From the NCBI GenBank assembly GCA_026645575.1, contig JAPKMW010000031.1, positions 31,425 through 95,424 on the forward strand: a stretch of DNA of 64,000 nucleotides, read 5' to 3'. Under the pieces are notes generated by a model that saw only the letters and a program-made list of their open reading frames with translations, was not told the origin of the DNA and did not search any database. Below are positions 18,521-26,992 of the stretch, piece by piece (the stretch's first letter is position 1; the number at the start of each line of letters is the position of its first letter). The DNA comes from Caldilineaceae bacterium (GTDB lineage Bacteria > Chloroflexota > Anaerolineae > Caldilineales > Caldilineaceae). The position numbers and the translations under genes are program-made.

Positions 18521-18688
18521 AAAAAAAGCCTGGTGAGCCAATGCCGTTACCCTTGGGTAACAAACAGTTTGCTCAGACCAGGCTTGGATTCTTTCAGGCT
18601 CGCAACATTCGATACGGAACGTGTGTGAGCCTAGTACTGTGCTAATGTTTAGTTAATAGAGAACAACTGTTCTAGTTTTCTGCTACTG
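18521..18688 (-). ncRNA. Structured leader or small RNA ending in intrinsic terminator
   Basis: Reading the minus strand, the outer stem pairs 18577-18584 with 18527-18534 (agcctggt). Inside it, gagc/gctc pair with a bulge, and a tight hairpin pairs gttaccc (546-552) with gggtaac (555-561). A run of seven U follows at 18521-18527. A further stem pairs ggctc (18597-18601) with gagcc (18627-18631). The 5' end is set by the promoter at 18694-18722, giving an RNA of about 165 nt. It could be an attenuator for the FtsK-like gene or a free small RNA. I do not recognise the class. Confidence 0.6.
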
Positions 18689-18754
18689 TTCTAAGATTAG
18701 CACGTTTGTTCTAGTTTGTCAACTGGCAAATTGGCAAAAACAAACAAATGTTCT
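18660..18754. promoter_or_regulatory. Phased TGTTCT/AGAACA operator array
   Basis: TGTTCT occurs at 18668, 18687, 18707 and 18749, i.e. spaced 19, 20 and 42 bp (about two or four helical turns). The first is paired with AGAACA at 18660, making a dyad of the form GAAC-N4-GTTC, the LexA-box pattern of Gram-positive-type bacteria. The sites lie above, within and below the promoter of the FtsK-like gene, so a repressor bound here would block initiation. Confidence 0.65.
18694..18722 (-). promoter_or_regulatory. Sigma-70 promoter of FtsK-like transcript
   Basis: On the minus strand a consensus TTGACA (18717-18722) is followed after exactly 17 nt by TAATCT (18694-18699). This places the start near 18687, ahead of the structured leader. 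Confidence 0.75.
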
Positions 18755-18765
18755 GCTTGGCAACA

Positions 18766-19401
18766 TTAGGCGGCAACAAAATATTGGCGAAAGAGACGAC
18801 GCCAGGCGGCGATTGAATAATCAGGGCGCACGGCAAGCCACATGAGTGTGGCATACCCATGAATCATCGCCCAGAAGGCCATCGTCTGTTCATATGTCGT
18901 TGGCTGAGACGCGCCGGCATAGGCTTTATTGACGCCAAGCTGGCGTTGGATAGCGCCATGGAGGATCTCAAAGAGCGGATGTGACGGGGGTGTCGCCTGC
19001 TGATGGCCGTTTGTTTCGGCGCGGAAGGGGTATCCCTTTGCTCCTGTGTTCGCTTCGACATTGTAGTGTCCATACAACTTGAACAAGGCCGAGTGGCGTT
19101 GGGCAAAATCGAGGTAGGCAATGCCCAGTTGTTCTAGATACTCATCCGGTGCCTGGTGCGTATCGACCGTGCGCAAGTGGCAAGCCAGGTCATCAAGCAG
19201 CTTGACATGAAGCTCATAGACAATCTCATCTTTACTGGTAAAGTATTCGTAGAGATTGGCCGGACTTGATTTCACCGCCGTCGCAATCGACCGCATGGAG
19301 AGTTGGTCGATCCCCTGATGAAGAACGATGCGATAGGCTTCGTCCAGAATTTTCTGGCGATTTGTTTCAAAGCGCGTATCATTTTTGATTTGTTCACTCA
19401 T
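18766..19401 (-). CDS. TetR/AcrR-family transcriptional regulator
   Basis: A 211-residue regulator from the ATG at 19401 with AGAAGAG upstream (the frame is open 18 codons further). The N-terminal HTH reads RQKILDEAYRIVLHQGIDQLSMRSIA then SSPANLYEYFTSKDEIVYEL, the classic TetR layout. The C-terminal ligand domain ends MIHGYATLMWLAVRPDYS, resembling the TetR_C_33/WHG type. The ligand is unknown. A 20-bp palindrome about 80 bp upstream is a likely autoregulatory operator. No transporter or enzyme target is adjacent. Confidence 0.88.
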   Translation of the reverse strand: MSEQIKNDTRFETNRQKILDEAYRIVLHQGIDQLSMRSIATAVKSSPANLYEYFTSKDEIVYELHVKLLDDLACHLRTVDTHQAPDEYLEQLGIAYLDFAQRHSALFKLYGHYNVEANTGAKGYPFRAETNGHQQATPPSHPLFEILHGAIQRQLGVNKAYAGASQPTTYEQTMAFWAMIHGYATLMWLAVRPDYSIAAWRRLFRQYFVAA

Positions 19402-19736
19402 TGCTCTTCTGTGTCCTAAACAATGTTCAACTTGGGTGTAGCTTAAATTTGACATGGTTGGTTTCTTTTGTTTTAGTTAGTTGATTTGCAAATAAATCAA
19501 ACAACGTCTCGTCTGTTTTTCGGTGGGCTGCTTTGATCATACAGGTTTGACTGCTACGCTCATCTACTAGATCGCCCGCCGACTTGCTTTGACAGCACTT
19601 TGCCCTGTTGATGTGGATTGTTGCTGACGATGATCGAATGCGCACAAGACTATGCCAAATATATCATACCAGCGCCGAAGAAACGTCGAATTATTTGTAT
19701 CTTTTTTCGCCATTTCTGGTTCAGTAGAAGATCGTA
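19402..19736. other. 335-bp gap between tetR-type and SARP-type genes
   Basis: This holds the divergent upstream regions of both regulators. I see the TetR-type palindrome at 19481-19500 and a TTGACA at 19589-19594 on the plus strand without a convincing -10 element. No coding region is supported. Confidence 0.5.
19481..19500. promoter_or_regulatory. Palindromic putative TetR operator
   Basis: ttgattt (19481-19487) and aaatcaa (19494-19500) are exact inverted halves around gcaaat. Position upstream of the TetR gene fits autorepression. Confidence 0.5.
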
Positions 19737-22700
19737 ATGGAAAAAGTTGAAACAAGCGTGCTGCATCTTTCCCTTCTTGGCGCGCCAAAGTTACTTCGTG
19801 ACGGCAAGGTCGTTGGTGGTTTTATTACGCGAAAGGCCGAAGCGCTCTTCTATTATCTTGCCGTAACCGAACGCCCACACACGCGCGCCGCCTTGGCGGC
19901 GTTACTCTGGCCGGAGATGTTGGAGCAGAATGCGCGCAAGAATTTGCGTGATGTCATTGCTAGTTTACGTAAGCTTGTCGGCGATCATCTCCTCATTTCC
20001 CATCAAACCGTGGCGATGGATCGCACACAGTCCTGTTGGGTTGATGTCGCCATCTTGAGTAAAGTCCTAACCGATCCCAGGGACGCGACGCTAGATGATT
20101 TGCGCGAAGCCATTGGTCTCTATCACGGTGAATTTCTGGATGGTTTCTATATCGTTCATGCCGCACCTTTTGATGAGTGGGCGCGCCAAAAGCGCGAAGA
20201 GTATCATACACTGGTTTTGAATGGTTTACACCTGTTGGCTGATCGCTATCTTGTCGCCGGTGAGTATGAACCGGGCTTAACGGCAACGCGACGGCTTCTG
20301 TTGCTCGATCCCTGGAACGAAGAGGCGCATCGAAAGCAGATGATTTTGTTGGCGCTCGCCGGCCAGCGCAGCGCCGCGCTAGCGCAGTATCAAAGCTGTG
20401 TCCAAATTCTGGCCGATGAGTTACGTGTCGAACCGATGACGGAAACGACGACGCTCTATCGCCAGATCCGCAGTGGTGAACCACTAGAAACGTTTCTGAA
20501 TTTGCCGGCGCCGCCGGAAGTACGACGACGAGCGGGAGGGCACGCGTCGTTTGCCGCTGAAGGTGGGGCTGCTACCCCAACCGTGCCGCACAATCTGCCA
20601 CGCCAATTGACGCCGTTGGTTGGGCGGATCCATGAAAGTTTGGTCATCCATAACAAAATCCTCGATCCCGCCTATCCGCTGGTCACAATTGTCGGGGAAG
20701 GTGGGGTGGGTAAGACGCGGTTGGCCTTACACGTGGCGCACGCCATTGTCGAAGGGGCGCCGCTTGGCGAAACCGATGAGAACGCGCCCTGGGGAGGGCG
20801 GAGCGCACACCATCTGTTTCATACCGCCGGCAATGGTGGACGGCCGGGGCTTTTTGTCGATGGGGTCTGGTTTGTCCCGTTAGCCGGCTTGTCAGCCAAT
20901 GGCAATGTAGGCGAACAGCTCGCTGAGGCGATCGCCCATGTTCTCGATCTCGACTTATCCGGTGGGGCTCCGCTTAAGTCGCAACTTTTTGCCCGTATTG
21001 CGGGTAAACAGATCTTACTCATCTTGGATAATTTTGAACAACTTGGCGCTGGCGTTGGTTTTCTGGTCGAATTATTGCAGAGTTGCTACCACCTAAAATT
21101 GCTGGTGACGTCACGGCATCGACTCAACCTCCAAGCCGAGTTCGTTTATCGTCTCGATGGTTTAATCGCACCTGACCCGGTTGAGGAGGGCGATTGGTCC
21201 AACCAGTCGTTGCTCCATTTTGATAGTATCCAACTTTTTCTGGAACGCGCCGGGCGCACCTCACCGGGCTTCACCTTGACCGCCGAAAACCAGCGGCACG
21301 TTTTGGCGATTTGCCAATTTGTGGAGGGTTTGCCGCTGGGGATTGAATTAGCCGCCGCGCTTGTTGAGTATCATGATGTGGCGGTCATTGCCCAACAGTT
21401 GACCAACAATTATGCCTTTTTGGCGGCTAATCTGGCGGATCTTGCGCCACGTCATCGTAGTATGAGTCGCGTGCTTGACTACTCTTGGCAACTATTGACA
21501 ACGGAGGAAGCGCAAATTCTTGCCCAATGCGCCGTCTTTCAAGGCGGCTTTAGCCTGGAGGCGGCAACGGCAATTACTGGCGCCACGCTGCTCCAGTTGG
21601 AATCGCTGGTTCACCAATCGCTCTTGCGCTATGCCGACGATGCGCGCTTTGCACTGCATGAATTGGTGCAACGGTTTGGGGCGGAACAGCTTGAACAGAT
21701 GCCGACCCAGAAACGATTGGTTATGAATCGTTTCTATCATTACTATTTGAACCTGCTGCATACGAGCCAAAGTCTATTGCCGGAACAGCGGCAAGCGGCT
21801 GTTGTGCTACGCCTTGAATTTGACAATATTCGTTCTGCCTGGCTCCTGGCGGTTGCTGCCGGTGATGTAACCGCCCTAGCCAAGGGGTTGGATGGTCTCA
21901 TGCTCTGTAGTGAGCTGATGGGGCGTTATAAAGCGAGTGAAACCCTGATCCGGCACGCACGCCAATGGTGCGAGGAGCAACGAACAGCGGGTGAGGCTGA
22001 GCAAGCAGCCATCCACCACTTGTTAGCGCGCCTGCGCTTGGCCCAAGGCTATCTGAGTTTTAAACTAGGCAATCTTGGCGATGCCGCCGTGAGCTTTGAA
22101 CGTGCGATCGAGGAAGGCCGCCGTCGTCAAGATGCGCTTTTGTTGGCAGAGGGGCATTGCCGGGTGATGGCGCTCTGGCTGGCGCGTGGGAATTACCGGG
22201 CTGCGCTGGCTGTTGGTGGTGAAGCCCTACAGTGGGCGCAGCAGGGCGAGAGCAGCGCCTTGGAAGGTAACATGCTCACCTATATGGGGATCGCCTATGG
22301 TCAGCTTGGCGCCCAGGAATCGGCGGAAGATCGCTTCGGGCAAGCCCTGCAATTGGCCCAGCGGCGGGGTGCGAAAGAGGCGGAAGCCACCGTCTTGCTC
22401 CACTGGGGGGAACTGTATGAGCAAGCCGGTAATTTTGCCAAAGCCTTGGATTGTTTGCAACAAGCGCTCTTTTTGCTCCGGCGGCTGGATAAACAGAGCG
22501 GGATTGCCATAGTCCTCTATCGGCTGGGGGCGCTACTGTTGAGCGTGAGCATTTTGGACGAAGCACGCAGCTATTTGGAGCAGGCCCTGGCGCTTCTTCA
22601 CCGGGTTAGTGATCGCTTTTATGAAGAAGCGGTGCTGGCGAAATTATGTAGCCTCTTTTTTCGGTTGGGGCTGTATGAGAAAGCGGAATCCTACCAGGAA

Positions 22701-23189
22701 CAAGCGTTACGCTTGTCCACCGGCGCCGGTCATCAAGCTATTTTGGCCGAGACGCTGCTCTATGCTGGTCGGCTTTGGGCGGTGCGTGGGCAGAAGCGGC
22801 AGGCGGTGGATGCCTTTCACCGGGCGTTGGCCTTTTGGCAAGAGAGTGGACAACGGGGTTGGCTCTGTGCGGCGCAAGGAGAATTGGCCTGGCTGGCCTT
22901 CGAGCAGGGGGATCAGGCGGGGGCATTGGCGACCATTGAGTTGATCATCGCCGAGCAAGAGCCGACCGCACTCGATTTTGCCGCCGAGCCTTTACTCATG
23001 CTCTGGCGCTGTTACCAGATTCTTATGGCAAATCAAGATGACCGGGCGCACCGCTTGCTGCTGACCGCCTACCAACAGTTGCAACAACAAGCGGCGACAA
23101 TTAGCGATGACGAACTACGCCAAAGCTATCTCACGCAGGTCGCGCATCATCAAGCCATTCTACAAACTTTTCAGACACAAAAGCGGTAG
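19737..23189 (+). CDS. SARP/AfsR-type giant regulator (wHTH-BTAD-ATPase-TPR)
   Basis: A 1,150-residue signal-transducing ATPase. Order: winged-helix-like DNA-binding region (residues about 8-95, with RKAEALFYYLAV and NARKNLRDVIASLRK), bacterial transcriptional activator domain of helical repeats (about 100-250, ending SGEPLETF), and a STAND/AAA ATPase with Walker A VGEGGVGKTRLAL (about 318) and Walker B QILLILDNFEQL (about 425). A long TPR array fills the C-terminal third. Such proteins couple ligand or partner sensing to transcription activation. The 3' end overlaps the convergent pseudo-receiver gene by 19 bp. Its targets are unknown. Confidence 0.9.
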   Translation: MEKVETSVLHLSLLGAPKLLRDGKVVGGFITRKAEALFYYLAVTERPHTRAALAALLWPEMLEQNARKNLRDVIASLRKLVGDHLLISHQTVAMDRTQSCWVDVAILSKVLTDPRDATLDDLREAIGLYHGEFLDGFYIVHAAPFDEWARQKREEYHTLVLNGLHLLADRYLVAGEYEPGLTATRRLLLLDPWNEEAHRKQMILLALAGQRSAALAQYQSCVQILADELRVEPMTETTTLYRQIRSGEPLETFLNLPAPPEVRRRAGGHASFAAEGGAATPTVPHNLPRQLTPLVGRIHESLVIHNKILDPAYPLVTIVGEGGVGKTRLALHVAHAIVEGAPLGETDENAPWGGRSAHHLFHTAGNGGRPGLFVDGVWFVPLAGLSANGNVGEQLAEAIAHVLDLDLSGGAPLKSQLFARIAGKQILLILDNFEQLGAGVGFLVELLQSCYHLKLLVTSRHRLNLQAEFVYRLDGLIAPDPVEEGDWSNQSLLHFDSIQLFLERAGRTSPGFTLTAENQRHVLAICQFVEGLPLGIELAAALVEYHDVAVIAQQLTNNYAFLAANLADLAPRHRSMSRVLDYSWQLLTTEEAQILAQCAVFQGGFSLEAATAITGATLLQLESLVHQSLLRYADDARFALHELVQRFGAEQLEQMPTQKRLVMNRFYHYYLNLLHTSQSLLPEQRQAAVVLRLEFDNIRSAWLLAVAAGDVTALAKGLDGLMLCSELMGRYKASETLIRHARQWCEEQRTAGEAEQAAIHHLLARLRLAQGYLSFKLGNLGDAAVSFERAIEEGRRRQDALLLAEGHCRVMALWLARGNYRAALAVGGEALQWAQQGESSALEGNMLTYMGIAYGQLGAQESAEDRFGQALQLAQRRGAKEAEATVLLHWGELYEQAGNFAKALDCLQQALFLLRRLDKQSGIAIVLYRLGALLLSVSILDEARSYLEQALALLHRVSDRFYEEAVLAKLCSLFFRLGLYEKAESYQEQALRLSTGAGHQAILAETLLYAGRLWAVRGQKRQAVDAFHRALAFWQESGQRGWLCAAQGELAWLAFEQGDQAGALATIELIIAEQEPTALDFAAEPLLMLWRCYQILMANQDDRAHRLLLTAYQQLQQQAATISDDELRQSYLTQVAHHQAILQTFQTQKR

Positions 23190-23977
23190 CCCAACCCAAA
23201 GACTGTCTTTAGATATTTGGGGGAACTTGGGTTGCGTTCGATTTTGTGCCGCAAACGGTGCATCGTCGTCCGTACAACGCTGAGGTCGTCTCTTGATCCT
23301 TCACCCCAGAGCAACTGCAGTAGATCCTCCGTACGGACAGCCCGGTTAGGGTTGCGCACAAAGTAATGCAAGAGGCGACTTTCATTTGTTGTCAATTCGA
23401 TCATGGTGTTGTTGATCCACACCTCTTGGCGGACGGGATCGAGGATCAAGTCGCCTTGTGTAATGTGGGCGCTGCTTGGTTCGGCAACATGCATACGACG
23501 CTTGGTTGCGCCGATCCGGGCAACAATCTCCGCTGGGGCAAAGGGCATGACAATATAGTGATCGGCGCCGGCTTCATAGCTTGCCACAAGTTCTTCCAGC
23601 CGTTTGTCAGAGCTGAGCATGACGATGGGCACAAGTGAAGCATTGCGAATTTCAACACAAACATCGTAAGCCATGGCGCCGAGTGCGTTTAAATTAATGA
23701 GTACGGCTGCAACATTGTGGTCGCTCAAGATACTTACTGCTGTCGAGGTACTATTGACGGGAATGACTCCAACCTGATACTCGACAATCGTTGCCTCCAA
23801 ACTTGGGTGCAAAAGGTGATCCTGGCCTACAACCAATAGATCGGTAGGAAAATAAAACGCCGGTGTTTCACAGATACGTTCAGACATTGGCAAAGCCGGG
23901 CGCGTGGCAACAGCAGGGGCAGAAATGTATGGATGCGGGTCATTGCGATACTGCGTCATCATGGCTGATTTTTCCAT
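23171..23977 (-). CDS. OmpR/PhoB-type regulator with degenerate receiver
   Basis: A 268-residue protein. A 40-residue leader is followed by a receiver-like domain in which the phospho-Asp position reads VLINLNALG (Asn in place of Asp) and the conserved Lys is lost (DHYIVMPF has Met), although VPIVMLSS keeps the Ser/Thr position. The C-terminal winged helix is intact: ILDPVRQEVWINNTMIELT, ESRLLHYFVRNPNRAV and KIERNPSSPKYLKTVFGLGYRF. It should bind DNA without phosphorylation control. It is convergent with the SARP gene and overlaps its end. Confidence 0.85.
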   Translation of the reverse strand: MEKSAMMTQYRNDPHPYISAPAVATRPALPMSERICETPAFYFPTDLLVVGQDHLLHPSLEATIVEYQVGVIPVNSTSTAVSILSDHNVAAVLINLNALGAMAYDVCVEIRNASLVPIVMLSSDKRLEELVASYEAGADHYIVMPFAPAEIVARIGATKRRMHVAEPSSAHITQGDLILDPVRQEVWINNTMIELTTNESRLLHYFVRNPNRAVRTEDLLQLLWGEGSRDDLSVVRTTMHRLRHKIERNPSSPKYLKTVFGLGYRFCV

Positions 23978-24279
23978 TATTTTGTCGGTACAGTCAATCT
24001 ATTGTATCAAGACAATTGTCGGTAATCCATTGTTTCGTGTAAACAGTTTCAGTTATAGCGGTGCATAGCCGATAAAACGCCGAAAAACCCAAAGATGAAG
24101 CGATGTAAGCACTGTAAGGATGGCGATGTGCCAATGGACATGGGACAGCAGTGTAGTTTTTTGAGCATTGGGGAAGGGGTGTGAAGCGATAGGCAAGAGC
24201 TATCCGCTGCTGCAAAGCGGACAGCTCTTGCCTAAGCGCTTAACTTCGAGCGCTGCTCCACTAGGCAAAGTGGAAGCCG
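23978..24279. other. 302-bp gap with direct repeats and a hairpin
   Basis: Near the pseudo-receiver start, ttgtcggta occurs twice (around 23984 and 24017) with attgt/acaat inverted between, possibly operator sites for that regulator. A hairpin at 24191-24233 lies close to the sqdB stop. No gene is supported. Confidence 0.5.
24191..24233. repeat. Hairpin downstream of sqdB
   Basis: aggcaagagct (24191-24201) pairs with agctcttgcct (24223-24233), and tccgct pairs with agcgga inside. On the minus strand it lies 47 bp past the sqdB stop and may end that transcript, though no U-run follows. Confidence 0.65.
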
Positions 24280-25542
24280 TTACGCCGCGACTTTTTCTGG
24301 TTTGACATGACCGTTGGCCGTTGTACGGGTCAAGACTGGATTATCCGAGCCGACTTTGTCCACAGGGATGTCTTGGCGCCAGCGGGAGTCGGTGATGATT
24401 TTGTCCAAGTTGCACCGCTCTTTGTAGCGCGCCGCCACTTCCACCACCTCGTGCAATAAGCCTTCACTCAATTTGATGGGGTTCAACCCCAGCGCCAAAA
24501 AGTTATCATTGCGCACAACCAATTCATTTTCCAACGCTTCGGTGCGCGGGTTGACATAGTAGCGAATCTCGGCGCCGGTGAGACGAGAGACCAAATCGGC
24601 CAATTGGTGGACACGGTGGGTTTCGGTCATCTGATTGAAGATCTTCACCCGTTCGCCCGGCTGCGGTGCATTGCTGATCGCCAGCGAGATACATTGCACC
24701 GTGTTACGAATGTGGATAAAGGCACGCGTCTGGCCGCCGCTGCCATAGATCGTCAATGGATGACCGACCGCTGCTTCGACCAGGAAGCGATTCAGCACGG
24801 TGCCGTAGTCGCCTTCATAATCAAAGCGATTAATCAGCGCCGGGTGCATGAGCGTCTCATCGGTATTCGTGCCCCAGACCACGCCCTGGTGGAGGTCGGT
24901 AATGCGCACGCCATCGTTGCGATTATAGTAGTAGAAGAGGAGCGCATCCAGCGTTTTGGTCATGTGATAGATGCTGCCGGGGTGGGGCGGGTAGGGGATT
25001 TCAATGTCATGATCCTTGCCTTTAATGTCCACCTTCACCGTCAAATAGCCTTCGGGAATGGTCATGCCGGCGGTGCCATAGCCATAGACGCCCATTGTCC
25101 CCAGGTGAACCAAATGGACATCGACGCCGGCATCGACAATGGCGCAGAGGACATTGTGGGTGCCGTTAATATTGTTATCGACGGTATAGCGCTTGTGCTT
25201 GGGTGACTTCATCGAATAAGGCGCAGCCCGTTGTTCGGCAAAGTGAACCATCGCCTTGGGACGCACGCTGGCGATGAGGTCGCGCAATTCATGGTAATCT
25301 TCCGCCACATTCAAATTCACAAAGTTGATCGTCTTGCCAGTAACAGCCTTCCAGGCTGCCAACCGATTTTCAATCGTTTCAATCGGCGTCAGTGATTGGC
25401 AACCCAATTCAATATCGATCTTGCGCCGTGACAAGTTGTCCACAATGGTAACATCATAGCCTTCGTTGGAGAGGCGCAAGCTCGTGGGCCAACCACAAAA
25501 GCCATCGCCACCCAGTACAATCACTTTTCCCTTTGTCGTCAT
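24280..25542 (-). CDS. sqdB: UDP-sulfoquinovose synthase
   Basis: A 420-residue SDR-family enzyme that makes UDP-sulfoquinovose from UDP-glucose and sulfite, the head-group donor of the sulfolipid SQDG. The NAD-binding opening is VIVLGGDGFCGWPTSLRL, diagnostic of SQD1/SqdB. Further hallmarks are NLSRRKIDIELG, the YxxxK pair in SIYHMTKTLDAL, TDLHQGVVWGT and YGSGGQTRAFIHI. I start at the ATG at 25542, where AGGAGG lies about 12 nt upstream. The gene is divergent from sqdX, so both share a 280-bp control region. The C-terminal tail after the SQD1 core is short and Thr-rich. Confidence 0.94.
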   Translation of the reverse strand: MTTKGKVIVLGGDGFCGWPTSLRLSNEGYDVTIVDNLSRRKIDIELGCQSLTPIETIENRLAAWKAVTGKTINFVNLNVAEDYHELRDLIASVRPKAMVHFAEQRAAPYSMKSPKHKRYTVDNNINGTHNVLCAIVDAGVDVHLVHLGTMGVYGYGTAGMTIPEGYLTVKVDIKGKDHDIEIPYPPHPGSIYHMTKTLDALLFYYYNRNDGVRITDLHQGVVWGTNTDETLMHPALINRFDYEGDYGTVLNRFLVEAAVGHPLTIYGSGGQTRAFIHIRNTVQCISLAISNAPQPGERVKIFNQMTETHRVHQLADLVSRLTGAEIRYYVNPRTEALENELVVRNDNFLALGLNPIKLSEGLLHEVVEVAARYKERCNLDKIITDSRWRQDIPVDKVGSDNPVLTRTTANGHVKPEKVAA

Positions 25543-25822
25543 CGTTTTCTTCTCCTCCTGTGGGATCGGTGCGTCCCGGCTGGCGCAATGGGGTCTTGCT
25601 TTCCAGACTACCGGGGCGCCCATCCGTTTTTCTGTGCAGTTTCCGATCACCCGGTACAGATCGACCAGGCGCCAGTTGCGGCTTCTCAAGGATAAACGAG
25701 GGGGCAATATTTAACAAAATGATAACACACCTCTGGTCAGCAAAATTGCATGGAAATGAGAAGGTAGCGTAACATAAAGTGAGTAGGTAAAAATGGCAAG
25801 TTGAAATCAAAGGTGCTATGGT

Positions 25823-26992
25823 ATGTCAAACGAGAAACCGCTCAAAATTGCGCTCTTCACAGAAACGTTTCTACCCAAGATCGATGGCATTGTCAGCATT
25901 TTATGTCTGATGTTGCAGCGGCTCCAAGAACAGGGGCATCAGGTCATCCTTTTTGGTCCTAAGGGGGCGCCGCCTGACTATGCCGGCGCTGAAATCATTG
26001 GTGTGGAGGGATTACCCTTGCCCTTCTACCCGGAATTACGGATCAACATTCCGCGTCAATTTGTTTGGGAGCGCTTGCAAGCCTTTCAACCTGACCTAAT
26101 CCACATGGTCAATCCGGTTGTGCTGGGGCCTTTTGGTCTCTCTTATGCCAAGAAGCTAGCCGTGCCAACTGTGGCCTCGTTTCACACCGATCTCCCTCGC
26201 TATGCCCGCCACTATGGCGTCGGCTTTGCGGCGCCGGTGGTCTGGAGTTACCTGCGCACGATTCACAACCAGGCTGATGTCAACCTTTGCCCTTCCAGCG
26301 CCGTGCGCGACGAGTTGCGCCGCCAGGGTTTCCGTCGGGTGCGCTGGTGGAAACGCGGCATCGACACCGAACTCTTCCAACCCGGCCCGCGTGACGAAGC
26401 CGTGCGCAACCGCCTCACCGATGGTCATCCCGATGAGTTTCTGGTCATCAATGTAGGGCGCCAATCACCAGAGAAGGGACTGAAGGAGATTCGCGACCAT
26501 GTCTTTGCCGAGCCGGGCGTGCGCCTGGCTTTTGTCGGCGGCGGGCCAAGCCATGAACAGTTGCGCGACCATTATCGCGGCACGCCCACCGTCTTCCCTG
26601 GCTTCTTACGTGGCGCTGACTTGGTTGCCGCCTATCGCGCCGCCGACGCCTTTATCTTTCCCTCCACCACCGAAACCTTTGGCTTGGTAGCGCTAGAAGC
26701 GATGGCCTGTCGGCTGCCGGTGATTGCGGCTAAAGCCGGCGGCGTGGTCGATACGGTGGTGGATGGCGAAAATGGCTTTTTCTATGAGCCAACCCGCCTG
26801 GAACAGATCACCGGACTGATTGGCTGGCTGCGCGCTAATCCCCAACTGCGTGAACAGATGGCCGACAATGGCGTCAAACATGCCCAGGGGCGTTCGTGGC
26901 GGGCGACCATGGATCAATTGATTGATTATTACCGGATTGCCGGGCGGGTCTTTCGCCGTGGCCGGCAACCGTTGGCAACGATGGTGAGCTAA
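25823..26992 (+). CDS. sqdX: Sulfoquinovosyl diacylglycerol synthase (GT4 glycosyltransferase)
   Basis: A 389-residue GT-B glycosyltransferase. It opens IALFTETFLPKIDGIVSIL and has SFHTDLPRYARHYG, CPSSAVRDELRRQGF, RWWKRGIDTELFQP, VGRQSPEKGLKEI and the E-x7-E donor motif TTETFGLVALEAMACRLPV. These match SQDX/SQD2, which moves sulfoquinovose to diacylglycerol at the membrane. Divergent pairing with sqdB supports the assignment over generic GT4. AAAGG lies about 10 nt before the ATG. Its stop overlaps the ATG of the next frame by one base. Confidence 0.9.
   Translation: MSNEKPLKIALFTETFLPKIDGIVSILCLMLQRLQEQGHQVILFGPKGAPPDYAGAEIIGVEGLPLPFYPELRINIPRQFVWERLQAFQPDLIHMVNPVVLGPFGLSYAKKLAVPTVASFHTDLPRYARHYGVGFAAPVVWSYLRTIHNQADVNLCPSSAVRDELRRQGFRRVRWWKRGIDTELFQPGPRDEAVRNRLTDGHPDEFLVINVGRQSPEKGLKEIRDHVFAEPGVRLAFVGGGPSHEQLRDHYRGTPTVFPGFLRGADLVAAYRAADAFIFPSTTETFGLVALEAMACRLPVIAAKAGGVVDTVVDGENGFFYEPTRLEQITGLIGWLRANPQLREQMADNGVKHAQGRSWRATMDQLIDYYRIAGRVFRRGRQPLATMVS

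Noticed and set aside
18528..18584. Structured leader considered as a tRNA or known riboswitch
   Set aside because: It lacks a T-loop GTTCGA and CCA end, and I cannot match a known riboswitch consensus; kept only as an unclassified leader RNA.
18766..19401. TetR considered as the regulator of the FtsK-like gene array
   Set aside because: Its own upstream palindrome (ttgattt/aaatcaa) is unrelated to TGTTCT, and the latter fits a LexA-type site better.
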